Origin: RZYY01 sp036794825
GTDB lineage: Bacteria > Bacteroidota > Bacteroidia > Bacteroidales > 4484-276
NCBI GenBank assembly: GCA_036794825.1
Contig: DAIRGA010000001.1
Span: 62,001-126,000, forward strand
Direction of reading: 5' to 3'
Length of the DNA: 64,000 nucleotides
This document shows, piece after piece, positions 55,267-62,852 of the stretch; within the stretch, counting starts at the first letter, position 1, and each line of letters starts with the position of its first letter. The notes under the pieces are model-generated. The model had not been told where the DNA came from. It did no database searches and saw only the letters and a program-made list of their open reading frames with translations. A program made the translations under genes and the position numbers.

Positions 55267-57291
55267 CTATTTTATTTGCGAAAGAACGTCCTGGTTAATG
55301 GTTACAGTATATTTTTCCCGCAATTGTTTGAGCCATTCTTCTTCAAGATAGTTTTGATAATCAGCCGTTATGATACCCCGTGCTTCACTGAGGGTCTTTG
55401 GTTCCGGTTCAGCAATACTCCTGATAACAGCAAAGCCAAAGCGCTCTTCAGATTCTTGAATTATGGGTGATGTGCCGGGTTTCCATTCAACATTATCTAT
55501 TATGTAATCTTCGCCTTTCGGGAATTTCTTTTCAACAACAGTGATGGTGTTCATGGTGTCTGACACAAATGCTTCTTTGATCTGATCTGCACTCATTCGT
55601 TCGCCGGCCATTGCAAGGGCCTTTTCGGCGCCGGCTTTGGTGTTGGAAACAAACAGAATGGATTCAGCGCGTGTGTCCCATAAATATTTACTACTGTTTT
55701 TCTCATAAAACTCCTTTAATCCGGTGGTATCTTTTATGGCTTTGCTCCAAACTTTTTGATCCGTCAGCTCGAAAAGGAGAATGCCATCACGGTATTCCTT
55801 AACCAATGCCCTGAACTCGGGATATTTATCTTCCAGTCTTGCATCTTCGTACTGAATGGCTTTATCATCAATGAATTTATCAAACAAGCGGTCAACAAAT
55901 TGCTCATAGGTCTCTTTTTGATTGATTGACTGATTTTTAGCAATGAACGCTGCAAATTCCTGCTGGTTGTATTGCTCTTTTCCAAGACTGGCGATTACGC
56001 CACTGAGCCCTGCTGCTTTTTCAACTTCCCATTTACGGTTGTAGAGGCTCGAATCCATTAATGGATAAAAGGCGGCCACAGCCGGGTCAAATTTTTTGAA
56101 CCCGGCTTCCTTTTTTATTTTGGTAATAACTGCTTCTTTGCTCAGGTCGGCGCGCGAATCCTTGGTGAGGCTTTGTTTCAGGCCGGCTTTTTCTTCTTCG
56201 TAAGTTCCTATCGGTTTGCGGTCGAGCAGTTTGATGATGTGCCAGCCGTAAGAGGTAAGCACCGGTTCTGAAATCTGGCCGGTATCCTTTATCATTCTGA
56301 TCCCATCAATAAATTGAGGCACCATCCTGTTGGAACTGAACCACGGCAGCGCTCCGCCATTCATCGAAGAACTCTTGTCGTCGGAGAGTTTGCGCACAAG
56401 TGTGTCCCAATTGGCGCCGGCTTTAAGCGCTTTGTAAATGGAATCGGCTCTCAGCTTGAGTTTTGCGTTGTTTTCTTCGGTAGGATCGGCAGGAACCTGC
56501 AAATAGAGATGAGCCACCTGGACTTTTCCGAGCGCTGGTTTTTTGGCTGCAAGCTTCACCAGGTGGTAGCCAAATTGGGTTCTGACCGGTTGTGAAACAT
56601 CGCCTACTTTCAGGCTGTAGGCTGCTTCCTCAAAAGGATAAACCATATCGAAAACCGAAAAATATCCGATGTCTCCCATATTTCCTTTGCGTGCCGGCTG
56701 GAAACCCCGGGCTGGCATATCGCGGGATGATGGATCGTCAGAAACCTCGGCGGCCACTACGTTGAAGTCCTCTTTGTTTTTTACAATTCTGTTCCTTATT
56801 TCGGCGATTTTCTGGTAGGCCTCCATGGTATCAGCCGGGGGTGCAAACTGGTCGAGGGTAATAAGGATATGGCTGGCTCTTACATCCCACTTTTTGCGTT
56901 CGTAGGCCTCTTCCAAAAGCTTGTTGTTCAAATTTTCGTCAACAAAATAGGGCTTGGCAAGCTGATCACGGTATCCTTTCAGCTCATTGATGAACGATTG
57001 AACTGTATCCAGTCCGAGGTCTTCGGCTTCTCTAACCTTGAGTTTGAAATTAATATACAATTCGAGATAATCTTCAAGTGACTTGCGATCGAGAACTTCG
57101 CCTTCAAGATTGTTTTTCTTGTAAACCGACATGAACTCCGAAACCGTGATGTTTTGTTTGTCAATAGTAAGCAGCGTCGGGTCATTTTGCTGTGCCGGGG
57201 CTGCAGCCGGGATGAGCAGGATGGCTACAATGACTGATTTCAGTGTGGTGATTAGTAGTGAATTTCTCATTGCTTTACTCTGATTTTGCAT
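55267..57291 (-). CDS. PpiD/SurA-type peptidyl-prolyl isomerase, two parvulin domains
   Basis: The 674-residue exported protein begins with MQNQSKAMRN and a hydrophobic signal (SVIVAILLIPAAAPAQQ). A helical N-terminal domain (about 40-125) is followed by two parvulin domains. The first (about 130-240) has VRASHILITLDQF, KGNMGDIGYFSVFDMVYPFE and FGYHLVKLAAKKP; the second (about 245-355) has VQVAHLYLQVPADP, NGGALPWFSSNRMVPQF and SYGWHIIKLLDRKP. A long C-terminal helical region ends the protein. It should help fold exported proteins in the periplasm. It lies 98 bases after guaB; no exact promoter is visible in that gap, so read-through from guaB is possible. Confidence 0.93.
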   Translation of the reverse strand: MQNQSKAMRNSLLITTLKSVIVAILLIPAAAPAQQNDPTLLTIDKQNITVSEFMSVYKKNNLEGEVLDRKSLEDYLELYINFKLKVREAEDLGLDTVQSFINELKGYRDQLAKPYFVDENLNNKLLEEAYERKKWDVRASHILITLDQFAPPADTMEAYQKIAEIRNRIVKNKEDFNVVAAEVSDDPSSRDMPARGFQPARKGNMGDIGYFSVFDMVYPFEEAAYSLKVGDVSQPVRTQFGYHLVKLAAKKPALGKVQVAHLYLQVPADPTEENNAKLKLRADSIYKALKAGANWDTLVRKLSDDKSSSMNGGALPWFSSNRMVPQFIDGIRMIKDTGQISEPVLTSYGWHIIKLLDRKPIGTYEEEKAGLKQSLTKDSRADLSKEAVITKIKKEAGFKKFDPAVAAFYPLMDSSLYNRKWEVEKAAGLSGVIASLGKEQYNQQEFAAFIAKNQSINQKETYEQFVDRLFDKFIDDKAIQYEDARLEDKYPEFRALVKEYRDGILLFELTDQKVWSKAIKDTTGLKEFYEKNSSKYLWDTRAESILFVSNTKAGAEKALAMAGERMSADQIKEAFVSDTMNTITVVEKKFPKGEDYIIDNVEWKPGTSPIIQESEERFGFAVIRSIAEPEPKTLSEARGIITADYQNYLEEEWLKQLREKYTVTINQDVLSQIK

Positions 57292-57389
57292 TTTCTAAAT
57301 GATTATTGTTGTTGAATTTAATATTTCAGCTTTAGGATTTCAAATACGACGAAAAAGCCTGATTATTATTTGATAAACTCCGGAGACCG

Positions 57390-58862
57390 CTAAAACTTAC
57401 TGTAATTTGGGGCTTCGCGGGTAATAGTGATGTCGTGAGGATGGCTTTCAACCACTCCGGCAGCGGTTATTTTGATGAACTTTGCTTTTTGAAGTTCACT
57501 GATGTTGCGCGAACCGGTGTAACCCATTCCCGCCCTCAGGCCGCCAACCAACTGATGAATCACTTCGCTGAGGGTTCCTTTGAACGGCACCCTGCCGACT
57601 ATTCCTTCAGGCACCAGCTTTTTGATGTCATCCTCCATATCCTGGAAATATCGGTCTTTTGATCCCGATTGCATGGCTTCAATAGAACCCATACCCCGGT
57701 AAGTCTTGTATTTTCTTCCTTCAAAAATGATGGTGTCGCCGGGCGATTCGTCCACACCGGCAAAAAGTGAACCGGCCATGATGGAGTGTGCTCCTGCTGC
57801 GATGGCTTTGGCAATATCTCCGGTATAGCGTATCCCGCCATCGGCAATAACCGGGATGCCTGTATCCCGGATGGCGTTAGCAACTTCGTAAACGGCGCTG
57901 AGCTGTGGTATTCCCACTCCGGCAATGATGCGGGTTGTGCAGATCGAACCCGGTCCGATTCCTACTTTCACAGCATTTGCCCCTACCTTTACCAGGTCGC
58001 GTGCGGCTTCGGCTGTACCGATATTTCCGACCACCAGCTGAAGATCGGGATATTTGCGGCGGATAATTTTTGTTGTTTCCATTACGCCGCGGGAATGACC
58101 GTGGGCTGTGTCAATCACGATGGCATCTACCTGGTTGGCTACCAGCTCATCAACCCTGTCAATGGTATCCCCGCTGATACCAACAGCGGCAGCAACGCGG
58201 AGGCGGCCGCGCTCATCCTTGCAGGCATTGGGCCTGGCTTTGATTTTAATAATGTCTTTGTAAGTAATTAGTCCGACCAGCTTAAAATCTTTGTCCACCA
58301 CCGGTAGCTTTTCAATCCTGTGTTCCTGCAGAATGTCGCCAGCCTTTTCAAAATCGGTGAATTCGGTAGTGGTTACAAGGCCTTCTTTGGTCATTACCTC
58401 ATCCACCGGACGATGCAGGTTCCGTTCGAAACGTAGATCGCGGTTGGTAATAATCCCCACAAGCCGGTTGTCGTTGTCAACCACTGGAATCCCTCCGATG
58501 CCGTACTCCTTCATGATGTAAAGTGCATCTTCCACCCTGGCATTTTTCTTAAGTGTAATCGGGTCGAGGATCATTCCGTTTTCGGCTCGCTTTACCTTTT
58601 TTACTTCGATTCCCTGCCTGGCAATATCCATGTTTTTATGCAAAACTCCGATTCCACCCTCCTGGGCAATGGCGATAGCCAGCTTATGTTCGGTAACTGT
58701 GTCCATAGCAGCCGAAACAATTGGGATGTTCATACGGATGCCGCTGGTGAAAAGCGTGTTGAGTTCAACTTCACGGGGAAGCACCTCGCTGTAAGCAGGC
58801 TGCAGCAGCACATCGTCGTAGGTTAAGCCTTCGCCGGTGAATTTATCTTGAGATTGAGCCAT
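57390..58862 (-). CDS. guaB: IMP dehydrogenase
   Basis: The 490-residue cytosolic enzyme converts IMP to XMP with NAD+, the committed step of GMP synthesis. The start is the ATG at 58862 (MAQSQDKFTGEGLTYDDVLL); a longer frame is possible but would place the promoter inside the gene. Residues about 95-210 are the paired CBS domains (PITLKKNARVEDALYIMKEY, IEKLPVVDKDFKLVGLITYK). The barrel has DGGIRYTGDIAKAIAAGAHS and the catalytic Cys308 in GPGSICTTR, with the flap Arg/Tyr region AGMGYTGSRNI. Length is normal. The guanine deaminase at the right edge of the window also acts on purines, but nothing links their control. Confidence 0.98.
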   Translation of the reverse strand: MAQSQDKFTGEGLTYDDVLLQPAYSEVLPREVELNTLFTSGIRMNIPIVSAAMDTVTEHKLAIAIAQEGGIGVLHKNMDIARQGIEVKKVKRAENGMILDPITLKKNARVEDALYIMKEYGIGGIPVVDNDNRLVGIITNRDLRFERNLHRPVDEVMTKEGLVTTTEFTDFEKAGDILQEHRIEKLPVVDKDFKLVGLITYKDIIKIKARPNACKDERGRLRVAAAVGISGDTIDRVDELVANQVDAIVIDTAHGHSRGVMETTKIIRRKYPDLQLVVGNIGTAEAARDLVKVGANAVKVGIGPGSICTTRIIAGVGIPQLSAVYEVANAIRDTGIPVIADGGIRYTGDIAKAIAAGAHSIMAGSLFAGVDESPGDTIIFEGRKYKTYRGMGSIEAMQSGSKDRYFQDMEDDIKKLVPEGIVGRVPFKGTLSEVIHQLVGGLRAGMGYTGSRNISELQKAKFIKITAAGVVESHPHDITITREAPNYSKF

Positions 58863-58885
58863 TTGCAGTTTTACTAAAATTTGGG

Positions 58886-58893
58886 CAAAAGTA
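58886..58893 (-). promoter_or_regulatory. Putative -7 promoter element of guaB
   Basis: On the minus strand TACTTTTG matches TAnnTTTG exactly and ends 23 bases before the guaB ATG. It may drive the whole leftward run to 47948. The -33 region is poor. Confidence 0.5.
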
Positions 58894-58991
58894 GGCATTT
58901 TCCATTGAAATTGAGAAGAATGGAATCCCTCAGCCCGAAAAACACGTTGATGCACTGATAATTGATTTATTTTGCCAAAAAACTGATTCCG

Positions 58992-59453
58992 ATGGAACAA
59001 CCGGCTAATCTGTTCAATATCAGGGTGTACGGTATAGTCATGAACGAGCAGCATGAAGTATTGCTAACCGACGAGTTCCGGTTGGGCATGAGGATGACCA
59101 AATTTCCGGGCGGTGGGTTGAATTTCGGCGAAGGAACACTTGATTGCCTGCGCAGGGAATTCAGGGAAGAGATGGGTCAGGAAATCGAAATCCTCAGCCA
59201 TTTCTACACCACCGACTACTTTCAGCAAACCCGGCTGCTGAAAGTACCGCAGCAAATGATCAGCATTTATTACTTCGTCAGGCCACTTAATCCGGTGACG
59301 ATTGAGGTTGCTTCAAAACCATTTGATTTTGAAAACACTGATGGCGCTCAGTGTTTTCGCTGGGTGAAACTGGATGAAATTACAGAAGATGACCTTACTT
59401 TTCCGATAGATCAAAAAGTGATAAGATTACTAAAGGAGATATGCCAAACCTGA
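58992..59453 (+). CDS. Nudix hydrolase
   Basis: From the ATG at 58992 the protein has 153 residues. The Nudix box matches the G-x5-E-x7-REUxEExGU pattern: GGLNFGEG then TLDCLRREFREEMGQEIEIL, with a typical beta-strand before it (VLLTDEFRLGMRMTKFPGG). These Mg-dependent enzymes hydrolyse nucleoside diphosphates linked to another moiety, such as ADP-ribose, dNTPs or NADH. The later segments YYFVRPL and QCFRWVKLDEITEDDL are common in the family. The precise substrate is unknown. It is divergent from guaB across a 129-base gap and stands alone. Confidence 0.92.
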   Translation: MEQPANLFNIRVYGIVMNEQHEVLLTDEFRLGMRMTKFPGGGLNFGEGTLDCLRREFREEMGQEIEILSHFYTTDYFQQTRLLKVPQQMISIYYFVRPLNPVTIEVASKPFDFENTDGAQCFRWVKLDEITEDDLTFPIDQKVIRLLKEICQT

Positions 59454-59488
59454 TAAGCAGTTGAGTGTGAAACACGCTTTACTGATAA

Positions 59489-61231
59489 TCAGTTATCTTC
59501 CTGAGTCCGGTAAAGGAATTTATCTCCGGTGGTTTCGACGATCAGCCTTAGCCACCATTCGGGATATTCAGGATGAATGACAATGGGATATTTGCCGTAT
59601 TTATTGGTTAGAAATTCACCGTTTTCCTCCTTTTTAATGTTTCCATCCATAAATTTAACCAACAGGAAGCGAAAGAGTTCTTCCCATCTCTCCACGGTGT
59701 AATTGCCCATTTTCACCGAAAAATCCGTGATAAAATCTCTGCCAAGCTCCGGATCTTTTTGGTAAAGATCAGTTGCCGCTTTGTCAATTGCCGGAACGAA
59801 TGCCATAAAGCGGCTTTCGAGTTCCGACTGCACTTTGAGTATGTCAGGCAGCATCAGGCTGTAGCGGAGGTAGGCAAAGTTGGCTACCTTGTTGAAAGTC
59901 CAGAAAGCCGAATTATCCGAGTATTCAATTATGCTGCCATTGCCTTGGGCGAAGGTTTCGGGAGTGTGCCTGATTCCGGCATACATCGGAACATAAACGG
60001 TAGTATTGGCATCGTCAACGCCAAACCAGATGATTCCACCGACGTGATCGGGATAGTTGCGGCGCGACTGGGTGATGAATGAAAAGGCGGTTTGCTGGGT
60101 AGCAGTGGTACGTTCATGAAAGTAGGTTTTCCCATCAACCTTCCAGGTGAGCGGACGCCAGCGGTAAGGCGCTCCCCACGGACCGGCGCCGATATCCTGC
60201 GACATGTCGTACTCAGTACCCTGAAGGTAGTCGCGCTTGAAACTCATCAGATCCTGAACCGATAACTTCCGTTCGGGCTTTATATAGAGCGGCATACGGT
60301 TGCTCAGGTTGTTGCCGAGGGCATAATCCTCAAACATTTCCATTTCACTGTTTACCTTCCGAAACATTGACCAGACGCGTGCCTCACAAAAACGTGCCGC
60401 CCCAAAGTTGATCGGTGCATATACATCAGAAAAACTGAAATCTTTGTCCTCACCTGTAAAATAACCTTTTTTGCGGGCAAAAGTGATTACATCGTGAGCA
60501 TAGATGACCCCGATATCCGGATTGGTAATTTTATCCCAACTCTTTGAACTGATGGAGGTAACGCCGTCTTCCAATGGGAAATTCATAATGCGGGCATGGT
60601 TGGCATGCGCCGAAATGTAACCATCGGGAATTCTCACCGCAACCCAAACAGCTCCTTTATCGGCATTGAAATACTCCTTTTTTTTCTTATCGTACTGCCA
60701 GTCAGTGCCTTTGCCAATTATTTCCATGATCCAGACTTCATAGGGATCGGCGATGGAAAAAGATTCCCCGTCGCTGTAATAACCATACTCCTCCACCAGT
60801 TTGCCAATTACCATTATGGCTTCACGGGCGGTGGCGGCGCGTTGCAAAGCAAGAAACATTAGGCCGGCATAGTCCATTAGCCCGGTTGAATCTTGTAATT
60901 CTGATCTTCCACCGAAAGTCGTTTCGCCGATGCCCACCTGCTTTTCGTTGATAAATCCAACAACCGAGTAAGTAAACGGTGGATGGGGAACCCTGACCAA
61001 CGGCTTATGGGTGCTGCGGCAGAACATTTCGAAGTAAGAACCTTCGGGCTTTGAGCCTCCTTCAAAATAGTAGAGTTCGCCGTAACGGATGTGCGAATCG
61101 GCGGCATAGCTAATCATCGAAGAACCATCAACCGAAGCGCCGGGAGTTACCAGATAACTGGTGCAGGGATAAACCAGGGTTGAAATGAGTGAAAACAAAA
61201 AAGTAACCGACAAAAATCTTTTTATCTGCAT
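59489..61231 (-). CDS. C69-family dipeptidase (second copy)
   Basis: From the ATG at 61231 the protein has 580 residues: a signal peptide (MQIKRFLSVTFLFSLISTLV) then YPCTSYLVTPGASVDGSS with Cys23 as probable N-terminal nucleophile after processing. A start 30 bases further upstream would overlap its promoter. It shares many blocks with the 24346 gene (VGFINEKQVGIGETTFGG, YGYYSDGESFSIADPYEVW, FSFSDVYAPINFGAARFCE, and the C-terminal PEYPEWWLRLIVETTGDKF). It is a paralogue that arose by duplication, with moderate divergence. It is probably an exported dipeptidase; whether the two have different substrates cannot be told. Confidence 0.93.
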   Translation of the reverse strand: MQIKRFLSVTFLFSLISTLVYPCTSYLVTPGASVDGSSMISYAADSHIRYGELYYFEGGSKPEGSYFEMFCRSTHKPLVRVPHPPFTYSVVGFINEKQVGIGETTFGGRSELQDSTGLMDYAGLMFLALQRAATAREAIMVIGKLVEEYGYYSDGESFSIADPYEVWIMEIIGKGTDWQYDKKKKEYFNADKGAVWVAVRIPDGYISAHANHARIMNFPLEDGVTSISSKSWDKITNPDIGVIYAHDVITFARKKGYFTGEDKDFSFSDVYAPINFGAARFCEARVWSMFRKVNSEMEMFEDYALGNNLSNRMPLYIKPERKLSVQDLMSFKRDYLQGTEYDMSQDIGAGPWGAPYRWRPLTWKVDGKTYFHERTTATQQTAFSFITQSRRNYPDHVGGIIWFGVDDANTTVYVPMYAGIRHTPETFAQGNGSIIEYSDNSAFWTFNKVANFAYLRYSLMLPDILKVQSELESRFMAFVPAIDKAATDLYQKDPELGRDFITDFSVKMGNYTVERWEELFRFLLVKFMDGNIKKEENGEFLTNKYGKYPIVIHPEYPEWWLRLIVETTGDKFLYRTQEDN

Positions 61232-61258
61232 AAAATCTGAATTTTTGAGTTTGGCCGG

Positions 61259-61266
61259 CAAACCTA
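61259..61266 (-). promoter_or_regulatory. Putative -7 promoter element of the second C69 dipeptidase
   Basis: On the minus strand TAGGTTTG matches TAnnTTTG exactly, 27 bases before the ATG at 61231. It supports that start over the ATG at 61261. Confidence 0.45.
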
Positions 61267-61358
61267 CATATTTTTTAGGTAAAAATCAGGTCGGATTCAG
61301 TAGTTATAGCCCCGTGGTACAACTGTCTCTTAAAGACTGGATAAGTGGACACCGTGAA

Positions 61359-61387
61359 TTGAAAATCAATTTCTTCACTTACTTTTG
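61359..61387 (+). promoter_or_regulatory. Putative promoter of cutC
   Basis: TTG (61359-61361), 18 bases, then TACTTTTG (61380-61387), an exact -7 match. The ATG of cutC begins only 17 bases after the -7 box, so the 5' leader must be very short. Confidence 0.55.
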
Positions 61388-61404
61388 TCCGAAATTCATC
61401 GCTT

Positions 61405-62154
61405 ATGAGTAAAATCCGAATGGAGATATGCGCTTACAACATCGAATCAGCAATGATTGCGCAGGAATCGCCGGCCGACAGGGTGGAGCTTTGTGCAGGC
61501 CCGGCAGAAGGGGGTACAACCCCCGGCCCTGGAACAATAAAGCTTGCCAGGAAATTTCTTTCCATTGATCTCTTTGTGATGATACGGCCGCGGGGCGGAG
61601 ATTTCCTTTACACCGAAAATGAGTTTGAAACCATGATCCAGGACATCATTTTTGCAAAGAGCGCCGGCGCAGATGGTGTTGTGTTTGGTTTGCTGAATTC
61701 CGACGGGACCGTTGACCGGGAGCGAACCTCAAAACTTGTGGAAACTGCCTATCCTCTGAAAGTCACTTTTCACCGCGCTTTTGATCTGACCCCCGATCCT
61801 TTTCAGGCACTGGAAACAATAATTACCACCGGAGCTGAAAGGATACTGACCTCCGGGCAAAAACCAACAGCAATGCTAGGCGCAGCGCTGATTGCCGATC
61901 TTAATCGGTTTGCTGACGGCAAAATCGCTATTATGGCCGGAAGCGGGATTAACGATTCGAATGCCATGGAGCTGATTTCGGCCACGGGAGTTAAGGAGAT
62001 TCATTTGTCAGCCAAAAAATTTTTTCCTTCGGGAATGCTTTTCCGGAATTCTGACGTTGCAATGGGCGCTGCGGAAAGTGATGAATACGCTGTTCTAAAA
62101 ACTGATAGTGAGATGATTACCAGGATTGCTGAAAAAATCAGGAATGCCTTTTAA
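61405..62154 (+). CDS. cutC: CutC family protein
   Basis: The 249-residue cytosolic TIM-barrel protein matches the CutC family: MEICAYNIESAMIAQESPAD, RVELCAGPAEGGTTPGPGTI, VMIRPRGGDFLYTENEFETM, ADGVVFGLLNSDGTVDRERT and the later TFHRAFDLTPDPFQALETII, RILTSGQKPTA and IMAGSGINDSNAMELI. CutC was first linked to copper tolerance in E. coli, a role later questioned; its enzymatic activity is not settled. The gene is followed after 17 bases by the GNAT gene and probably forms an operon with it. Length is normal. Confidence 0.94.
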   Translation: MSKIRMEICAYNIESAMIAQESPADRVELCAGPAEGGTTPGPGTIKLARKFLSIDLFVMIRPRGGDFLYTENEFETMIQDIIFAKSAGADGVVFGLLNSDGTVDRERTSKLVETAYPLKVTFHRAFDLTPDPFQALETIITTGAERILTSGQKPTAMLGAALIADLNRFADGKIAIMAGSGINDSNAMELISATGVKEIHLSAKKFFPSGMLFRNSDVAMGAAESDEYAVLKTDSEMITRIAEKIRNAF

Positions 62155-62171
62155 TTCAAATTCTTTTACCG

Positions 62172-62687
62172 ATGACAGCCACGATAAGATTTGCCGAGAT
62201 CAACGACCTTCCCCGAGTTGTAGAGATTTACAACCAGGGAGTAGTCGCCGGGAATGCCAATGCTGATGATACTCCGGTTACAGTGGATCAACGGGTCAAT
62301 TGGTTTCTCGACCACGATAACAACAGTTTTCCGGTTTACATCCTTGAACTGGATCAAAAAATCATTGGCTGGGGAACGCTGAGCAGCTACCGGAATGGCA
62401 GGAATGGACTGCGCACCACGGCCGAGATAAGTTACTATATTGATTATGAATATCATGGTAAGGGGTATGGAAAATTGCTGATTTCACACATGATCACCGA
62501 AACCAGACGGCTCGGAATTCAGCATCTCTTTGCCATAATGCTGGATATCAACCCGGTGAGCGAAGCAATTTTGAAGCAATTTGAATTCGAAAAATGGGGA
62601 CATCTGCCAAAAATTGTCAACCTTCATGGTAAAATTTGTGGTCAATTGATTTATGGCAAAAATCTCAATGTCAGCTCAGCAACTTGA
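62172..62687 (+). CDS. GNAT-family N-acetyltransferase (phosphinothricin/methionine-sulfone type)
   Basis: The 171-residue protein has the GNAT fold with acetyl-CoA loop YHGKGYGKLLISHMITE (R/Q-x-x-G-x-G/A type, about 94-110) and the group-typical opening TIRFAEINDLPRVVEIYNQG, the central TTAEISYYIDYEYHGKGYG, and the closing LFAIMLDINPVSEAILKQFE with FEFEKWGHLPKIVNLHGK. This matches the PAT/MddA-like subgroup that acetylates phosphinothricin, methionine sulfone or similar amino acids. The actual substrate is not known. It follows cutC closely. Confidence 0.92.
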   Translation: MTATIRFAEINDLPRVVEIYNQGVVAGNANADDTPVTVDQRVNWFLDHDNNSFPVYILELDQKIIGWGTLSSYRNGRNGLRTTAEISYYIDYEYHGKGYGKLLISHMITETRRLGIQHLFAIMLDINPVSEAILKQFEFEKWGHLPKIVNLHGKICGQLIYGKNLNVSSAT

Positions 62688-62826
62688 TTTTAGCCTAAAA
62701 AATCTCTATGACGTCCTTTCAAATAATACCGACCTTACGGTTGGGTGAAAAACCAGGCTCACGGCTTTAGCCCCCGAAGAATTTAAAGAAATCAAAGTCT
62801 TTAAAATGAAATTTGCCGATAACCGT

Positions 62827-62834
62827 TACTTTTG
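62827..62834 (+). promoter_or_regulatory. Putative -7 promoter element of the guanine deaminase gene
   Basis: TACTTTTG matches TAnnTTTG exactly, 18 bases before the ATG at 62853, again implying a very short leader. No clear -33 element is seen. Confidence 0.4.
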
Positions 62835-62852
62835 GCTGCAATTAGAAATAAC

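Noticed and set aside
58863..59054. Extension of guaB upstream to 59054
   Set aside because: The extra 64 residues have no IMP dehydrogenase similarity, overlap the divergent Nudix start, and contain the -7 box at 58886.
61232..61261. Upstream start of the second C69 dipeptidase at 61261
   Set aside because: The ten added residues would precede the signal peptide, and the -7 box TAGGTTTG overlaps that start.
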